DNA of 64,000 nucleotides from an uncultured Lacinutrix sp. (GTDB lineage: Bacteria > Bacteroidota > Bacteroidia > Flavobacteriales > Flavobacteriaceae). The DNA is taken from positions 124,001 to 188,000 of the forward strand of contig NZ_CANMSJ010000001.1 of the NCBI RefSeq assembly GCF_947500605.1. Direction: 5' to 3'. Of this stretch, positions 43,470 through 53,491 are shown piece by piece. Each line of letters opens with the position of its first letter. The first letter of the stretch is position 1. The notes beneath the pieces are model-generated. The model saw only the letters and a list, made by a program, of their open reading frames with translations, was not told the origin of the DNA and made no database searches. Position numbers and translations under genes: made by a program.

Positions 43470-44036
43470 ATGGCTACTACTTCAGATATAAGAAACGGAT
43501 TATGTATTAAATACAATAATGATATTTATAAAATTGTTGAATTTTTACATGTAAAACCAGGAAAAGGTCCTGCTTTTGTTCGTACTAAAATGAAAAGTGT
43601 TACTAACGGAAAAGTATTAGATAATACTTTTTCAGCAGGACATAAGTTAGAAGATATTCGTGTGGAAACTCATAAGTTTCAATATTTATATAATGATGGT
43701 GAATTTTATCATTTTATGAATGAATCAGATTACACACAGATTAGACTTCTAGAATCTGCTTTAGATAATCCTGGATTAATGAAAGAGGGAGAGGTTGTAA
43801 CCATTCAAATTAATACAGAAGACAATATGCCATTGTCTGTAGAATTGCCTGCAACTGTTATTTTAGAAATAATAGCTACAGAGCCAGGTGTAAAAGGAAA
43901 TACAGCAACCAATGCAACAAAGCCAGCTACTGTTGAAACAGGAGCAGAGGTAAACGTGCCTTTATTTATAAATGAAGGTGATAAAATTAAGGTTGAAACA
44001 ACAAAAGGAACTTATAAAGAACGTGTTAAAGAGTAA
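43470..44036 (+). CDS. efp: Elongation factor P
   Basis: 188 aa. Rescues ribosomes stalled on proline stretches. The KOW-like N-terminal domain has the tip loop HVKPGKGPAFVRTKMK with the Lys (K32) that is usually modified, and the C-terminal OB domains include TEPGVKGNTATNATKPATVE and NVPLFINEGDKIKVET, the signature. Gene order lpxA-efp-lpxD2 looks like a conserved Bacteroidetes arrangement. Length normal. Confidence 0.97.
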   Translation: MATTSDIRNGLCIKYNNDIYKIVEFLHVKPGKGPAFVRTKMKSVTNGKVLDNTFSAGHKLEDIRVETHKFQYLYNDGEFYHFMNESDYTQIRLLESALDNPGLMKEGEVVTIQINTEDNMPLSVELPATVILEIIATEPGVKGNTATNATKPATVETGAEVNVPLFINEGDKIKVETTKGTYKERVKE

Positions 44037-44067
44037 TCTTACACAATTAACACCTATTTATTAAAGA

Positions 44068-45003
44068 ATGAAATTCCCTAAAACACATACTCTAAAACAA
44101 GTTGCTCAAATAATCGATTGTGATTATGTTGGAGCAGATAATTTTCAGGTTTTAGGAATGAATGAAATTCATGTAGTAGAGCCAGGAGATATTGTTTTTG
44201 TAGACCATCCAAAGTATTACGATAAAGCACTACAATCTGCTGCGACTATAGTTTTAATTAATAAAGATGTAGATTGTCCAGAAGGTAAAGCACTTTTAAT
44301 AAGTGACGATCCTTTTCGTGATTTCAATAAGTTAACTAAGCATTTTAAGCCATTTCAGGCTTCAAACAGTAGTGTTTCAGCTTCAGCTAAAATAGGAGAG
44401 AACACTATAATTCAGCCTAACTGTTTTATTGGTAACAATGTAACAATTGGAGATCATTGTGTTATTCATGCTAATGTTACCATATACGACGATGCTGTTA
44501 TTGGTAATAATGTGACTATACATTCTGGAACTATTTTAGGTGCAAGTGCTTTTTATTATAAAAACAGACCGGAAGGTTTCGATCAATTAATTTCTGGAGG
44601 CCGTGTTGTTATAAAAGACAATGTAGATATTGGTGCGTTGTGCACTATAGATAAAGGCGTTACAGGAGATACAATTATTGGTGAAGGCTCTAAGTTAGAT
44701 AATCAAATACAAGTTGGACACGACACCGTTATTGGAAAAAAATGTTTAATTGCTTCTCAAGTAGGTATTGCAGGATGTTGTATTATTGAAGACGAAGTTA
44801 CTATTTGGGGACAAGTAGGTACAAATAGTGGAATTACTATTGGCAAAAAAGCAGTTATTCTTGGTCAAACAGGTGTTACAAAATCTGTTGCTGGTGGAAA
44901 AAGCTATTTTGGTACTCCTATTGAAGAAGCAAGAGTTAAATTAAAAGAATTGGCTTATGTTAAGCAGATTCCTAATATTATAGATCAATTAAAAAACAAA
45001 TAA
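44068..45003 (+). CDS. Second LpxD-like hexapeptide acyltransferase
   Basis: 311 aa, same architecture as lpxD at 40102 but shorter and diverged: N-terminal uridine-like domain ([40 protein letters not shown]) and a beta-helix ([20 protein letters not shown]) with His in [15 protein letters not shown] at the position of the LpxD catalytic base. It may add a different acyl chain, act on another UDP-sugar, or be a regulatory copy. It sits between efp and a small NTF2-like gene that starts one base after its stop. Confidence 0.85.
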   Translation: MKFPKTHTLKQVAQIIDCDYVGADNFQVLGMNEIHVVEPGDIVFVDHPKYYDKALQSAATIVLINKDVDCPEGKALLISDDPFRDFNKLTKHFKPFQASNSSVSASAKIGENTIIQPNCFIGNNVTIGDHCVIHANVTIYDDAVIGNNVTIHSGTILGASAFYYKNRPEGFDQLISGGRVVIKDNVDIGALCTIDKGVTGDTIIGEGSKLDNQIQVGHDTVIGKKCLIASQVGIAGCCIIEDEVTIWGQVGTNSGITIGKKAVILGQTGVTKSVAGGKSYFGTPIEEARVKLKELAYVKQIPNIIDQLKNK

Positions 45004-45004
45004 T

Positions 45005-45409
45005 ATGTCTGCTAAAAAAGTTGTTAAAGCGTTTTATGATTCTAATTTAGCCAAGGATGAAGATATAATCAACATGTTTCATGATGATTGTGTTTTGCAT
45101 TGGAATAGCAGTCAGGGTTTTACAACGTTAAATAAAGATGAGATATCAGAAAAACTTGAAGGAGTTAAAGAGTCTTATTTTTCATTTGCATATAGATTAA
45201 GTCATCTTTTAGAAGATGGAGATACTGTTACGGCTAGATATACTATTTATTGTACAACAATAGAAAGACCTTTTAAAGAAGAGCCTTTGGCGCATTTTAT
45301 CTCAATATGGGAAGTAAAAGACGGTAAAATGTATAGAGGTTATGAGATTAGTCAGAGATTAGATGAAAGCGTAGAAAATTTAACTACTTTTTCTGAAATA
45401 AAAATTTAA
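45005..45409 (+). CDS. NTF2-like/SnoaL-like protein
   Basis: 134 aa, cone-shaped NTF2-like fold: starts with VVKAFYDSNLAKDEDIINMF, then LHWNSSQGFTTLNKDEISEK and the beta strands VTARYTIYCTTIERPF and HFISIWEVKDGKMYRGYEIS. Such proteins are ketosteroid isomerase-like enzymes or binding proteins; no catalytic residues can be assigned. The ATG begins one base after the stop of the LpxD-like gene, so it is co-translated. Confidence 0.8.
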   Translation: MSAKKVVKAFYDSNLAKDEDIINMFHDDCVLHWNSSQGFTTLNKDEISEKLEGVKESYFSFAYRLSHLLEDGDTVTARYTIYCTTIERPFKEEPLAHFISIWEVKDGKMYRGYEISQRLDESVENLTTFSEIKI

Positions 45410-45477
45410 ATACATTTAAAAAATAGCTATCAAAAACTTACTTTTGTGGCAGATAAATAAAAACAACTCCATTTTTG

Positions 45478-45506
45478 TTTCCCTTTGGGAAATGTCTGAA
45501 AAGACA
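45478..45506 (+). other. Two tandem hairpins in the sucD leader
   Basis: TTTCCC TTT GGGAAA (45478-45492) and directly TGTCT GAAA AGACA (45493-45506), 20 nt before the sucD ATG. A TACTTTTG box (45439-45446) upstream could place them in the 5' leader. Function unknown; the first resembles the dispersed TTTCC palindromes. Confidence 0.4.
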
Positions 45507-45526
45507 ATGGGACAAAAAACATACAA

Positions 45527-46399
45527 ATGAGCGTTTTAGTAAACAAAGATTCAAAAATTATAGTTCAAGGATTTACTGGTAGTGAAGGAACATTTCACGC
45601 TGGACAAATGATTGAGTACGGAACAAATGTTGTTGGTGGTGTTACTCCAGGAAAAGGAGGACAAACACATTTAGATAGACCAGTTTTTAATACAGTTGAA
45701 GAAGCTGTTGTTAAAGTTGGAGCAGATACAACAATTATTTTTGTACCACCTGCTTTTGCTGCAGATGCTATTATGGAAGCTGCAGATGCAGGAATTAAAG
45801 TAATTATTTGTATTACTGAAGGTATTCCTGTTGCAGACATGATCAAAGCATCAGATTATATTAAAGGTAAAGAGTGTAGATTAGTTGGACCTAACTGTCC
45901 AGGAGTTATTACTCCAGGTGAAGCTAAAGTTGGTATTATGCCAGGTTTCGTTTTCAAAAAAGGTACTGTAGGTATTGTTTCTAAATCTGGAACATTAACT
46001 TACGAAGCTGCAGACCAGGTTGTAAAACAAGGTTTAGGTATTACTACTGCAATTGGTATTGGTGGAGATCCAATTATTGGAACAACTACTAAAGAAGCTG
46101 TTGAGTTGTTAATTAACGATCCAGAAACTGAATGTGTAGTAATGATTGGTGAAATAGGTGGTCAATTAGAAGCTGATGCTGCTAATTGGTATAAAGCTAG
46201 TGGATCTAAAAAGCCAGTTATTGGTTTTATCGCTGGTGAAACTGCACCTGCAGGTCGTACTATGGGACATGCTGGAGCAATTGTTGGAGGAAGTGATGAT
46301 ACTGCTCAAGCTAAAAAAGCTATTATGAGAGAATGTGGTATTCACGTTGTAGATTCTCCTGCAGAGATTGGTAAAAAAGTGAAAGAAGTTTTAGGATAA
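45527..46399 (+). CDS. sucD: Succinyl-CoA synthetase alpha subunit
   Basis: 290 aa. TCA-cycle enzyme forming ATP or GTP from succinyl-CoA; needs SucC, which is not in this window. CoA-binding [57 protein letters not shown] and the phospho-His in [20 protein letters not shown]. Length normal. It has its own upstream box TACTTTTG and hairpin leader and is followed by a terminator. Confidence 0.97.
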   Translation: MSVLVNKDSKIIVQGFTGSEGTFHAGQMIEYGTNVVGGVTPGKGGQTHLDRPVFNTVEEAVVKVGADTTIIFVPPAFAADAIMEAADAGIKVIICITEGIPVADMIKASDYIKGKECRLVGPNCPGVITPGEAKVGIMPGFVFKKGTVGIVSKSGTLTYEAADQVVKQGLGITTAIGIGGDPIIGTTTKEAVELLINDPETECVVMIGEIGGQLEADAANWYKASGSKKPVIGFIAGETAPAGRTMGHAGAIVGGSDDTAQAKKAIMRECGIHVVDSPAEIGKKVKEVLG

Positions 46400-46466
46400 G
46401 ACTTTAAGTAGTTCAGTATTTTAACAGTTAAATTCTGTTAAAATATATATAATATAATAACGTTAT

Positions 46467-46503
46467 AAGTTCGTTGGCTGTACATTAGCTAACGAACTTT
46501 TTC
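46467..46503 (+). terminator. Terminator after sucD
   Basis: AAGTTCGTTgGCT with AGCtAACGAACTT (46467-46499, one mismatch) followed by TTTTTC. A further hairpin TTTTAACAG/CTGTTAAAA is seen at 46419-46443. Confidence 0.8.
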
Positions 46504-46590
46504 GTTTTATAGCATTGATGTATTTTAAAACGAATCTTTAGTTTGGCTTATAACCACAAATATTAACACAATCAACCAAAAACCTTTACA

Positions 46591-49560
46591 ATGAGAAATT
46601 TAAGATTGGTTGTTATTCTTTTACTTGTAGCTTTAGTCTACAGTTGTAAAAAAGAAGACAACAAAACAATGGCTTACGCAGTAGAAAGTCAGAAAGATGC
46701 TAACGGATTTACATACGAAACCGTTGAAAACGATCCAACCGGATTACGTTTATATACTTTAGACAATGGTCTAAAAGTGTATATGAGTAAAAATACAGAT
46801 GAGCCAAAAATACAAACTTACATTGCTGTAAGAGCAGGTTCTAACTACGACCCTAAAGAATCTACAGGTTTAGCACACTATCTAGAACACATGGTTTTTA
46901 AAGGTACAGATGAAATTGGAACTATAGACTACGAGAAGGAGAAAGTGTATTTAGATAAAATTTCAGATTTATACGAGCAGCATAGAGCTGAGCAAGATCC
47001 TGATAAGAAGATTGCATTATATCGCGAGATAGATAAAGTGTCTTTAGAGGCATCTAACTATTCTGTCGCAAATGAGTATGATAAAATGACGAGTTCTCTT
47101 GGAGCAACAGGAACAAACGCACATACTTGGTATGAAGAGACTGTTTATAAAAATAAAATTCCAGCAAACGAGCTTAGTAAGTGGTTAGCATTAGAAGAAG
47201 AGCGTTTTGGTAAATTAGTATTACGTTTATTTCATACGGAATTAGAAGCTGTTTTCGAAGAATTTAATAGAGGTCAAGATAACGACGGAAGAAAGCGTTA
47301 TGCTGCAATGTTAGACGGTTTGTTTCCTAACCATCCATATGGTCAGCAAAAAACTATTGGTACTGCAGAGCATTTAAAGAATCCTTCTTTAGTTGATATT
47401 AATAACTATTTCGATAAATATTACGTGCCTAATAATATGGCAATGGTATTAGTTGGAGATTTAGATTTCGATGCGACTATTAAAGAAGTTGAAGCAACTT
47501 TTGGAAAATTAAAACGTAAAGAAGTAATACATCCTACGTTACCAAAAGAGCAACCAATTACTCAAGTATTAACTACAGAGGTTTTCGGACCAACATCAGA
47601 GAGTATTTCTATAGCATACAGAGCTGCGGCGATAAATACTAAAGAAGAAAAATTAGTAACGCTTTGCGATATGATTTTGGCTAATGGAAATGCAGGATTA
47701 ATAGATTTAAATCTAAATCAGAAACAACTGGTGCAAAGAGCTGGATGTAGTCCAACTTTTTTGAACGATTATGGTTACCATAGTTTTTCGGGTTCTCCAA
47801 AAGAAGGGCAGTCTTTAGATGAAGTTAAAGAGCTAATTTTAGGTCAAATTGAAAAACTTAAAAAAGGTGAGTTTGAAGATTGGATGATGGATGCTGTAAT
47901 TAACGATCTTAAAAAGTCACAACTTCAAGAGTATGAAAATAGCACAGCATTAGCTTCAGCTTATTTTAATGCTTTTATTCATAGAGTAGATTGGAATCAT
48001 AAAGTAAGTTTCTTAAACGATTTAAAGAAAATCACAAAACAAGAATTAGTAGATTTCGCAAATACGTTCTATAAAGATAATTACGTAGTAACTTATAAAC
48101 GTAAAGGTGAAGATAATAATATTGTAAAAGTATCTAATCCAGGTATAACACCAGTTAAACTTAATAGAGATCAATCTTCAGATTATATAAAAGCATTTAA
48201 TGCTAAAAAATCTAAGCCATTAGCACCTTTATATGTTGATTATGCTTCAGCTATAAAAGAAAAGAAAACAGATAGTGGTTTAAGTGTTTCATATATTGAA
48301 AATGAAACTAACGATTTGTTTACTATGAATATCATTTTCGACATGGGAAGTGATAGCGATAAAAAATTAGGTTTAGCAGTTGGTTACCTAGAGTATTTAG
48401 GAACAGAGAAATATTCGGCTGAAGCTTTAAAGAAAGAATTCTACAAATTAGGAATCGATTATTCTGTAAATACAGGAGGAGAGCAAACGTTTGTTGGTTT
48501 AAGCGGATTAAAAGAAAACTTACCAAAAGGATTAGAGTTATTAGAGCATCTTTGGGAAAATGCAGTGCCAGATAAAGAGGCTTATGGTAAGTATGTAGAG
48601 TCAATTGGTAAAGGAAGACAAAATAACAAAACAAGTAAAGGTAGTATTCTGCGTTCTGGTTTATTAAATTATGCTAAATACGGAGAGAACTCAAGATTAA
48701 GAAATATTATTTCTGTTAGCGAATTAGAAAAAATAGATCCTCAAGAGCTTGTAGATTTAACTAAGGATTTAAAAAACTATAATCAACGTATTTTTTACTA
48801 CGGAAAAGATGTAGATGCAGCGGTAACAGCTTTAAATACTTTTCATAAAGTATCAGATAAGTTAGTAGAATATCCAGAAGCAACAGTTTACGAAGAAAAA
48901 GAAACTGGTGGTAATGTGTATTTTGTAGATTATGATATGGTGCAAAGTGAAATGATGTTTTTAGCAAAAGGAGAACCTTTTAAAGCAGAAAACATGGCAG
49001 CTTCTACATTGTTTAATACTTATTTTGGAGGTGGTTTATCTTCAATTGTATTTCAAGAAATTCGTGAATCTAAGTCTTTAGCGTATTCTGCATGGTCTAA
49101 TTACTCTACAGCACGTAAACAAGACGATGCTAATTATGTAATGGCTTACATTGGAACGCAAGCAAACAAAATGCCTCAAGCTGTAGAAGCGATGATGGAT
49201 TTAATGAGCGACATGCCTGAGGCAGAAGAGCAATTTAATGCAGCTAAAGAAGCAACATTAAAGAAGTTAGCAGCACAGCGTATTACAAAGTCTAATATTT
49301 TCTGGAGTTACGAAAGACTTCAAAAATTAGGAATAGATAACGATAATCGTGAAGAAATGTATAATGCTATTCAAAACATGACAATGGCAGATTTACGTGA
49401 TTTCTTCAACAACAACATTAAAGGAGAAGATTATAATGTAATGGTTATTGGAAATAAAAAAGATATTGATTTCAAAGCACTTGAGAAATTAGGTGAAGTA
49501 CAAGAAATGGATGTCGATCATTTATTTAATTATGAAAAAGCAGAAGACGTTAAGATGTAA
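46591..49560 (+). CDS. M16 family zinc peptidase, lipoprotein
   Basis: 989 aa with a lipoprotein-type start (MRNLRLVVILLLVALVYSC). The first M16 domain has the inverted zinc motif HYLEHMVFKG (HxxEH) with the distal Glu in ELEAVFEEFNRG, and two further paired halves follow (second half begins near residue 520, with an M16-like segment TLFNTYFGGGLSSIVFQEI near residue 800). It would degrade peptides in the periplasm or at the outer membrane. Monocistronic with terminator at 49601. Confidence 0.93.
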   Translation: MRNLRLVVILLLVALVYSCKKEDNKTMAYAVESQKDANGFTYETVENDPTGLRLYTLDNGLKVYMSKNTDEPKIQTYIAVRAGSNYDPKESTGLAHYLEHMVFKGTDEIGTIDYEKEKVYLDKISDLYEQHRAEQDPDKKIALYREIDKVSLEASNYSVANEYDKMTSSLGATGTNAHTWYEETVYKNKIPANELSKWLALEEERFGKLVLRLFHTELEAVFEEFNRGQDNDGRKRYAAMLDGLFPNHPYGQQKTIGTAEHLKNPSLVDINNYFDKYYVPNNMAMVLVGDLDFDATIKEVEATFGKLKRKEVIHPTLPKEQPITQVLTTEVFGPTSESISIAYRAAAINTKEEKLVTLCDMILANGNAGLIDLNLNQKQLVQRAGCSPTFLNDYGYHSFSGSPKEGQSLDEVKELILGQIEKLKKGEFEDWMMDAVINDLKKSQLQEYENSTALASAYFNAFIHRVDWNHKVSFLNDLKKITKQELVDFANTFYKDNYVVTYKRKGEDNNIVKVSNPGITPVKLNRDQSSDYIKAFNAKKSKPLAPLYVDYASAIKEKKTDSGLSVSYIENETNDLFTMNIIFDMGSDSDKKLGLAVGYLEYLGTEKYSAEALKKEFYKLGIDYSVNTGGEQTFVGLSGLKENLPKGLELLEHLWENAVPDKEAYGKYVESIGKGRQNNKTSKGSILRSGLLNYAKYGENSRLRNIISVSELEKIDPQELVDLTKDLKNYNQRIFYYGKDVDAAVTALNTFHKVSDKLVEYPEATVYEEKETGGNVYFVDYDMVQSEMMFLAKGEPFKAENMAASTLFNTYFGGGLSSIVFQEIRESKSLAYSAWSNYSTARKQDDANYVMAYIGTQANKMPQAVEAMMDLMSDMPEAEEQFNAAKEATLKKLAAQRITKSNIFWSYERLQKLGIDNDNREEMYNAIQNMTMADLRDFFNNNIKGEDYNVMVIGNKKDIDFKALEKLGEVQEMDVDHLFNYEKAEDVKM

Positions 49561-49600
49561 GAAATCTTAAGAGTCTTGTACAAGCAGGAATTCATTATTA

Positions 49601-49637
49601 AAACCTCACAAATACTTTAATTTGTGAGGTTTTTTTA
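49601..49637 (+). terminator. Terminator after the M16 peptidase gene
   Basis: AAACCTCACAAAT (49601-49613), loop ACTTTA, ATTTGTGAGGTTT (49620-49632), T-run. Confidence 0.9.
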
Positions 49638-49659
49638 TTCTGAAGAACATAGTAATTAC

Positions 49660-49667
49660 TATATTTG
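49660..49667 (+). promoter_or_regulatory. Putative -7 box of fabG
   Basis: TATATTTG matches TAnnTTTG, 57 nt before the fabG ATG; the -33 element is unclear. Confidence 0.4.
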
Positions 49668-49724
49668 AAATACTAAAAATTAATACTCCGAAAACCATCG
49701 GAAAATAGAATTAAACCATTTTTT

Positions 49725-50471
49725 ATGAAACTTTTAGAAGGTAAAACAGCTATAATTACAGGAGCAAGTAGAGGTATTGGAAAAGGTATCGCAGAGGTAT
49801 TTGCACAACAAGGTGCAAATGTTGCATTTACTTACAGTTCTTCTGTAGAAGCAGCTAACGCATTAGAAAAAGAATTAAATGCTTTAGGTGTTAAAGCAAA
49901 AGGATATAAAAGTAATGCAGCAAATTTTGATGAATCTCAAAAATTAGCTGAAGATGTTTTAACTGAATTTGGAAGCATCGATATTTTAATTAATAACGCA
50001 GGAATTACAAAAGATAATTTATTAATGAGAATGGGTGAGGCTGACTTCGATAAAGTAATCGAGGTAAACCTAAAATCTGTTTTTAACATGACAAAAGCGG
50101 TGCAGCGTACAATGCTTAAGCAGCGTAAAGGTTCTATAATTAATATGAGTTCTGTTGTTGGTGTTAAAGGAAACGCCGGACAAACAAATTACGCAGCATC
50201 TAAAGCTGGTATTATTGGTTTTTCTAAGTCTGTAGCTTTAGAATTAGGGTCTAGAAATATTAGAAGTAACGTAATCGCTCCAGGTTTTATTGAAACTGAA
50301 ATGACTGCAAAGTTAGATGAAGAAACTGTAAAATCATGGCGTAATGCAATTCCACTAAAACGTGGTGGAACTCCAGAGGATATCGCTAATGTTTGCGTAT
50401 TTTTAGCGAGTGATATGTCTGCTTATGTTACAGGACAGACGTTGAATGTTGATGGAGGAATGTTAACATAA
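49725..50471 (+). CDS. fabG: 3-oxoacyl-ACP reductase
   Basis: 248-aa short-chain dehydrogenase, the NADPH-dependent ketoreductase of fatty acid elongation. Cofactor site TGASRGIGKGIAEVF, NNAGITKDNLLMRM, catalytic Ser in NMSSVVGVKGNAGQ and YxxxK in TNYAASKAGIIGFS. C-terminal VTGQTLNVDGGM is typical. No acpP or fabF neighbour here. A REP-like remnant follows the stop, then the VWA gene. Confidence 0.96.
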   Translation: MKLLEGKTAIITGASRGIGKGIAEVFAQQGANVAFTYSSSVEAANALEKELNALGVKAKGYKSNAANFDESQKLAEDVLTEFGSIDILINNAGITKDNLLMRMGEADFDKVIEVNLKSVFNMTKAVQRTMLKQRKGSIINMSSVVGVKGNAGQTNYAASKAGIIGFSKSVALELGSRNIRSNVIAPGFIETEMTAKLDEETVKSWRNAIPLKRGGTPEDIANVCVFLASDMSAYVTGQTLNVDGGMLT

Positions 50472-50476
50472 TTGTA

Positions 50477-50496
50477 ATTCCTGCTTAGGCAAGAAT
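50477..50496. repeat. Degenerate ATTCCTGC palindrome
   Basis: ATTCCTGC ... GCAAGAAT, an imperfect copy of the ATTCCTGC/GCAGGAAT hairpin found many times in the his operon, in the 49-bp gap between fabG and the VWA gene. Confidence 0.6.
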
Positions 50497-50520
50497 CTCA
50501 TAACAATTTTATAAAACTTA

Positions 50521-52554
50521 ATGAGTTCTGAAACTCTTATATATATAATATTAGCAGGAATAATAGCGCTTTTACTAGCATTGTTCCAATATAAATACAA
50601 AGCAAAAGGTGCATCTAAAAAGAATGCACTTTTTGCTTTTTTTCGTTTTTTAAGCATTTTCGGAGTTTTATTATTGCTTATCAATCCTAAGTTCGAACAA
50701 GTAAACGTTTATAACGAAAAACCAAACTTGGTAGTAGCTATAGATAATTCTAATTCTATAAAATACTTTAACCAAGAGGAGAATGTTACTAGTGTAGTAA
50801 AACGTATTAAAGAAGATAAAACGCTAAAAGATAAATTTAATATTGATGTATTTTCTTTTGGAAACACGCTTAATGCTTCAGATTCATTGTCATTTACAGA
50901 GCATCAAACCAATATAGATAAGGCTTTTAAGGAGTTAGGTCAAGTTTATAAAAGAACAGTGTCTCCAACCATTATTATTAGTGATGGAAATCAAACCTAC
51001 GGAAACGATTACGAATATGCTGCTAACAAATACAATCAGCCTATTTATCCAATAGTTGTTGGTGATACCACGCGTTATTCCGATTTAAAACTAAAGCAAC
51101 TTAACGTTAATAAGTATGCGTTCTTAAAGAATAAGTTTCCTATAGAAGCTATTTTAGTGTATAATGGAGACGAAAATGTAAGCACAAAGTTTGTTGTAAC
51201 ATCAGGAAAAAACACAGTGTATTCTAGGAATTTAAGTTTTTCGGAAAACGATAATTCTAAAATTTTAAACTTCACTTTACCAGCAAATAGTGTTGGCGTA
51301 AAAAGTTACAGGGCATCTTTAATTCCTATTGCTACAGAAAAAAACAAAGTAAATAATTCTAAGAATTTTGCAGTTGAAGTTGTAGATGAAAAAACAAAAG
51401 TAGCTATTGTTAGCTCTGTTTTACATCCAGATTTAGGAATGCTTAAAAAGAGTATTGAAACTAACGAGCAGCGTGAAGTGGTGTTTTTAAAACCACAAGA
51501 AACTATTGGTCAATTAAATGATTTGCAATTAGTTGTGTTGTTTGATCCAAATAATTCATTTAAGTCTTTGTTTGATGCTTTAAAGCTTCAGAATAAAAAT
51601 AAATTTGTAATTGCAGGACCTAAAACGGACTTCAATTTCTTGAATTCGGTTAGCGAATATTACCAACATGATATAACTTCTCAAACCGAAGATTATCAAC
51701 CCGTATTAAATGTAAATTACAGTTCGTTTATTGTGGACGATTTAGATTTCGAATCATTTCCACCTTTACTTGCTAATTTTGGAGAACCTACTTTTTCGGT
51801 TCCTTTTGAAAGTATTCTTTATAAAAAAGTAGGATCTATAAATACTGAAGAACCACTTTTAGCAACTTTCGAAATTAACGAAAGGCGAGAAGCAGTTTTG
51901 TTTGGCGAAAACCTTTGGAAATGGAGAGCCCAAAGTTTTATTAATACAGATGGTTTTAATGCTTTCGATAATTTTACAGGAAAATTAATACAGTATTTAG
52001 CATCTAATAAACGTAAAAACAGATTAAACCTAGATTACCAATCGTTTTACCAAGGTAGTAGTAATATAATAGTGTCTGCTCAGTTTTTTAATAAAAACTA
52101 CGAGTTTGATGCTAACGAGAGTTTAAATATTACTGTAACAGACAAGGTTAGTAAAACGTCTAAAACGATTCCTTTTATTCTAAAAAATAATAACTACCAA
52201 GTAGACTTAAGTACCTTACCAGCTTCAGACTATGCCTTTACAGTAAAAGCAACAAGCGAAAACATTTCTAAATCGGGTAATTTTAAAATATTAGAATACA
52301 ATATCGAGCAGCAGTTTTTAAATGCTAATGTTTCAAAATTAAAAACCATTGCAAGTCAAAGTAATGGAAGTAGCTATTTTATTGATAATTACGAATCATT
52401 AATAAAAGAATTAACTAACGATGAACGTTACAAACCAATACAGAAAAGCAGTAAAAATATTGTACCTTTAATCGATTGGAAATACCTTCTTGCGCTAATA
52501 GCATTAACGCTTGCAATAGAGTGGTTTATGAGAAAATATAACGGATTAATATAA
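50521..52554 (+). CDS. Membrane-anchored von Willebrand factor A-like protein
   Basis: 677 aa. Two N-terminal membrane helices (SETLIYIILAGIIALLLALF and FFRFLSIFGVLLLLIN), then a large periplasmic part with a VWA-like fold: LVVAIDNSNSIKYFN is the MIDAS DxSxS, IIISDGNQTYGND the fourth-strand Asp. A last helix (YLLALIALTLAIEWFM) anchors the C-terminus. The middle has beta-sandwich segments and VVLFDPNNSFKSLFDALK, glutamine-amidotransferase-like. Function unknown. It ends 20 bp before the SPFH gene, so they are probably one operon. Confidence 0.82.
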   Translation: MSSETLIYIILAGIIALLLALFQYKYKAKGASKKNALFAFFRFLSIFGVLLLLINPKFEQVNVYNEKPNLVVAIDNSNSIKYFNQEENVTSVVKRIKEDKTLKDKFNIDVFSFGNTLNASDSLSFTEHQTNIDKAFKELGQVYKRTVSPTIIISDGNQTYGNDYEYAANKYNQPIYPIVVGDTTRYSDLKLKQLNVNKYAFLKNKFPIEAILVYNGDENVSTKFVVTSGKNTVYSRNLSFSENDNSKILNFTLPANSVGVKSYRASLIPIATEKNKVNNSKNFAVEVVDEKTKVAIVSSVLHPDLGMLKKSIETNEQREVVFLKPQETIGQLNDLQLVVLFDPNNSFKSLFDALKLQNKNKFVIAGPKTDFNFLNSVSEYYQHDITSQTEDYQPVLNVNYSSFIVDDLDFESFPPLLANFGEPTFSVPFESILYKKVGSINTEEPLLATFEINERREAVLFGENLWKWRAQSFINTDGFNAFDNFTGKLIQYLASNKRKNRLNLDYQSFYQGSSNIIVSAQFFNKNYEFDANESLNITVTDKVSKTSKTIPFILKNNNYQVDLSTLPASDYAFTVKATSENISKSGNFKILEYNIEQQFLNANVSKLKTIASQSNGSSYFIDNYESLIKELTNDERYKPIQKSSKNIVPLIDWKYLLALIALTLAIEWFMRKYNGLI

Positions 52555-52574
52555 ATAATAACAAAAAAGAGAAA

Positions 52575-53387
52575 ATGGAGAAATTACCAAAATTAGGATT
52601 ACCTGTAATAGTAGGAATAGTTTTACTACTATTTTTAGTAGTAAAATCTGCAGTAACTATTGGTCCAGGAGAGGGAGGTGTTATTTTTGAGCGTTTAGGA
52701 GATGGTATTAATACAGATAAAACATACGGAGAAGGTTTTCATATTGTTGCACCTTGGAATGATATGATTGTGCGTAAAGTGCGTCAGCAATCAATTTCAG
52801 ACGAAATGAATGTATTGTCTGTAAATGGATTAGAGGTTAAAGTAAATGGAACGATTTGGTATGAACCTGAATACGAAAATTTAGGAAAGTTAATTCAAAC
52901 TAAAGGACAAGATTACGAGCGCGAATTATTAGATCCTGCAATAAACGCAGCAGCAAGAAGTGTTGTTGGACGTTACACACCAGAGCAATTGTATTCTAGT
53001 AAACGTGATGTAATCGAGCAAGAAATTTTAGACGAAGTAACTAAATTATTAGAAGGACAATTTTTAAATGTTAAGCGTGTTTTAGTTGAAGATGTAAAAT
53101 TACCACCAACAATTAAGGAAGCAATTGAACGTAAATTAAAGCAAGAGCAAGAATCTTTAGAGTACGAATTTAGATTAGTAACGGCCTCTAAAGAAGCAGA
53201 GAAAGTAATTATCGATGCTAAGGGTAAAGCAGAGTCTAACCGTATATTAAGTGCGTCTTTAACAGATAAAATTTTACAAGATAAAGGTATTGAAGCTACG
53301 GTTAAATTATCTGAATCACCTAACAGTAAAGTTATTATCATTGGTTCAGGAGAGAGTGGGATGCCTATAATTTTAGGAAATCAATAA
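52575..53387 (+). CDS. SPFH domain (prohibitin-like) membrane protein
   Basis: 270 aa. N-terminal membrane anchor (LGLPVIVGIVLLLFLVVKSA), SPFH domain about 30-200 (GPGEGGVIFERLGDG, YGEGFHIVAPWND) and a coiled-coil tail with QEQESLEYEFRLVTASKEAE. These form large ring assemblies that keep membrane proteases and microdomains in order. The C-terminal end (KVIIIGSGESGMPIILGNQ) is like that of flavobacterial prohibitins. Shares a transcript with the VWA gene. Confidence 0.93.
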   Translation: MEKLPKLGLPVIVGIVLLLFLVVKSAVTIGPGEGGVIFERLGDGINTDKTYGEGFHIVAPWNDMIVRKVRQQSISDEMNVLSVNGLEVKVNGTIWYEPEYENLGKLIQTKGQDYERELLDPAINAAARSVVGRYTPEQLYSSKRDVIEQEILDEVTKLLEGQFLNVKRVLVEDVKLPPTIKEAIERKLKQEQESLEYEFRLVTASKEAEKVIIDAKGKAESNRILSASLTDKILQDKGIEATVKLSESPNSKVIIIGSGESGMPIILGNQ

Positions 53388-53441
53388 TTTAAAGCTGAAT
53401 TATTAATAAAAACATAAAATTTAGAATAATTTTACAATTGA

Positions 53442-53474
53442 TTTGGAATTGTAAATTTATTTTAACAATATTTG
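53442..53474 (+). promoter_or_regulatory. Likely promoter of the his operon leader
   Basis: TTTG (53442-53445), 21 nt, AATATTTG (53467-53474), one mismatch from TAnnTTTG, placing the start about 10 nt before the leader ATG. Confidence 0.55.
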
Positions 53475-53491
53475 TAAACAGAAAAAAAGCA

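Noticed and set aside
48332-48967. Minus-strand frames inside the M16 peptidase gene
   Set aside because: Opposite-strand shadows in an intact gene; no conserved features.
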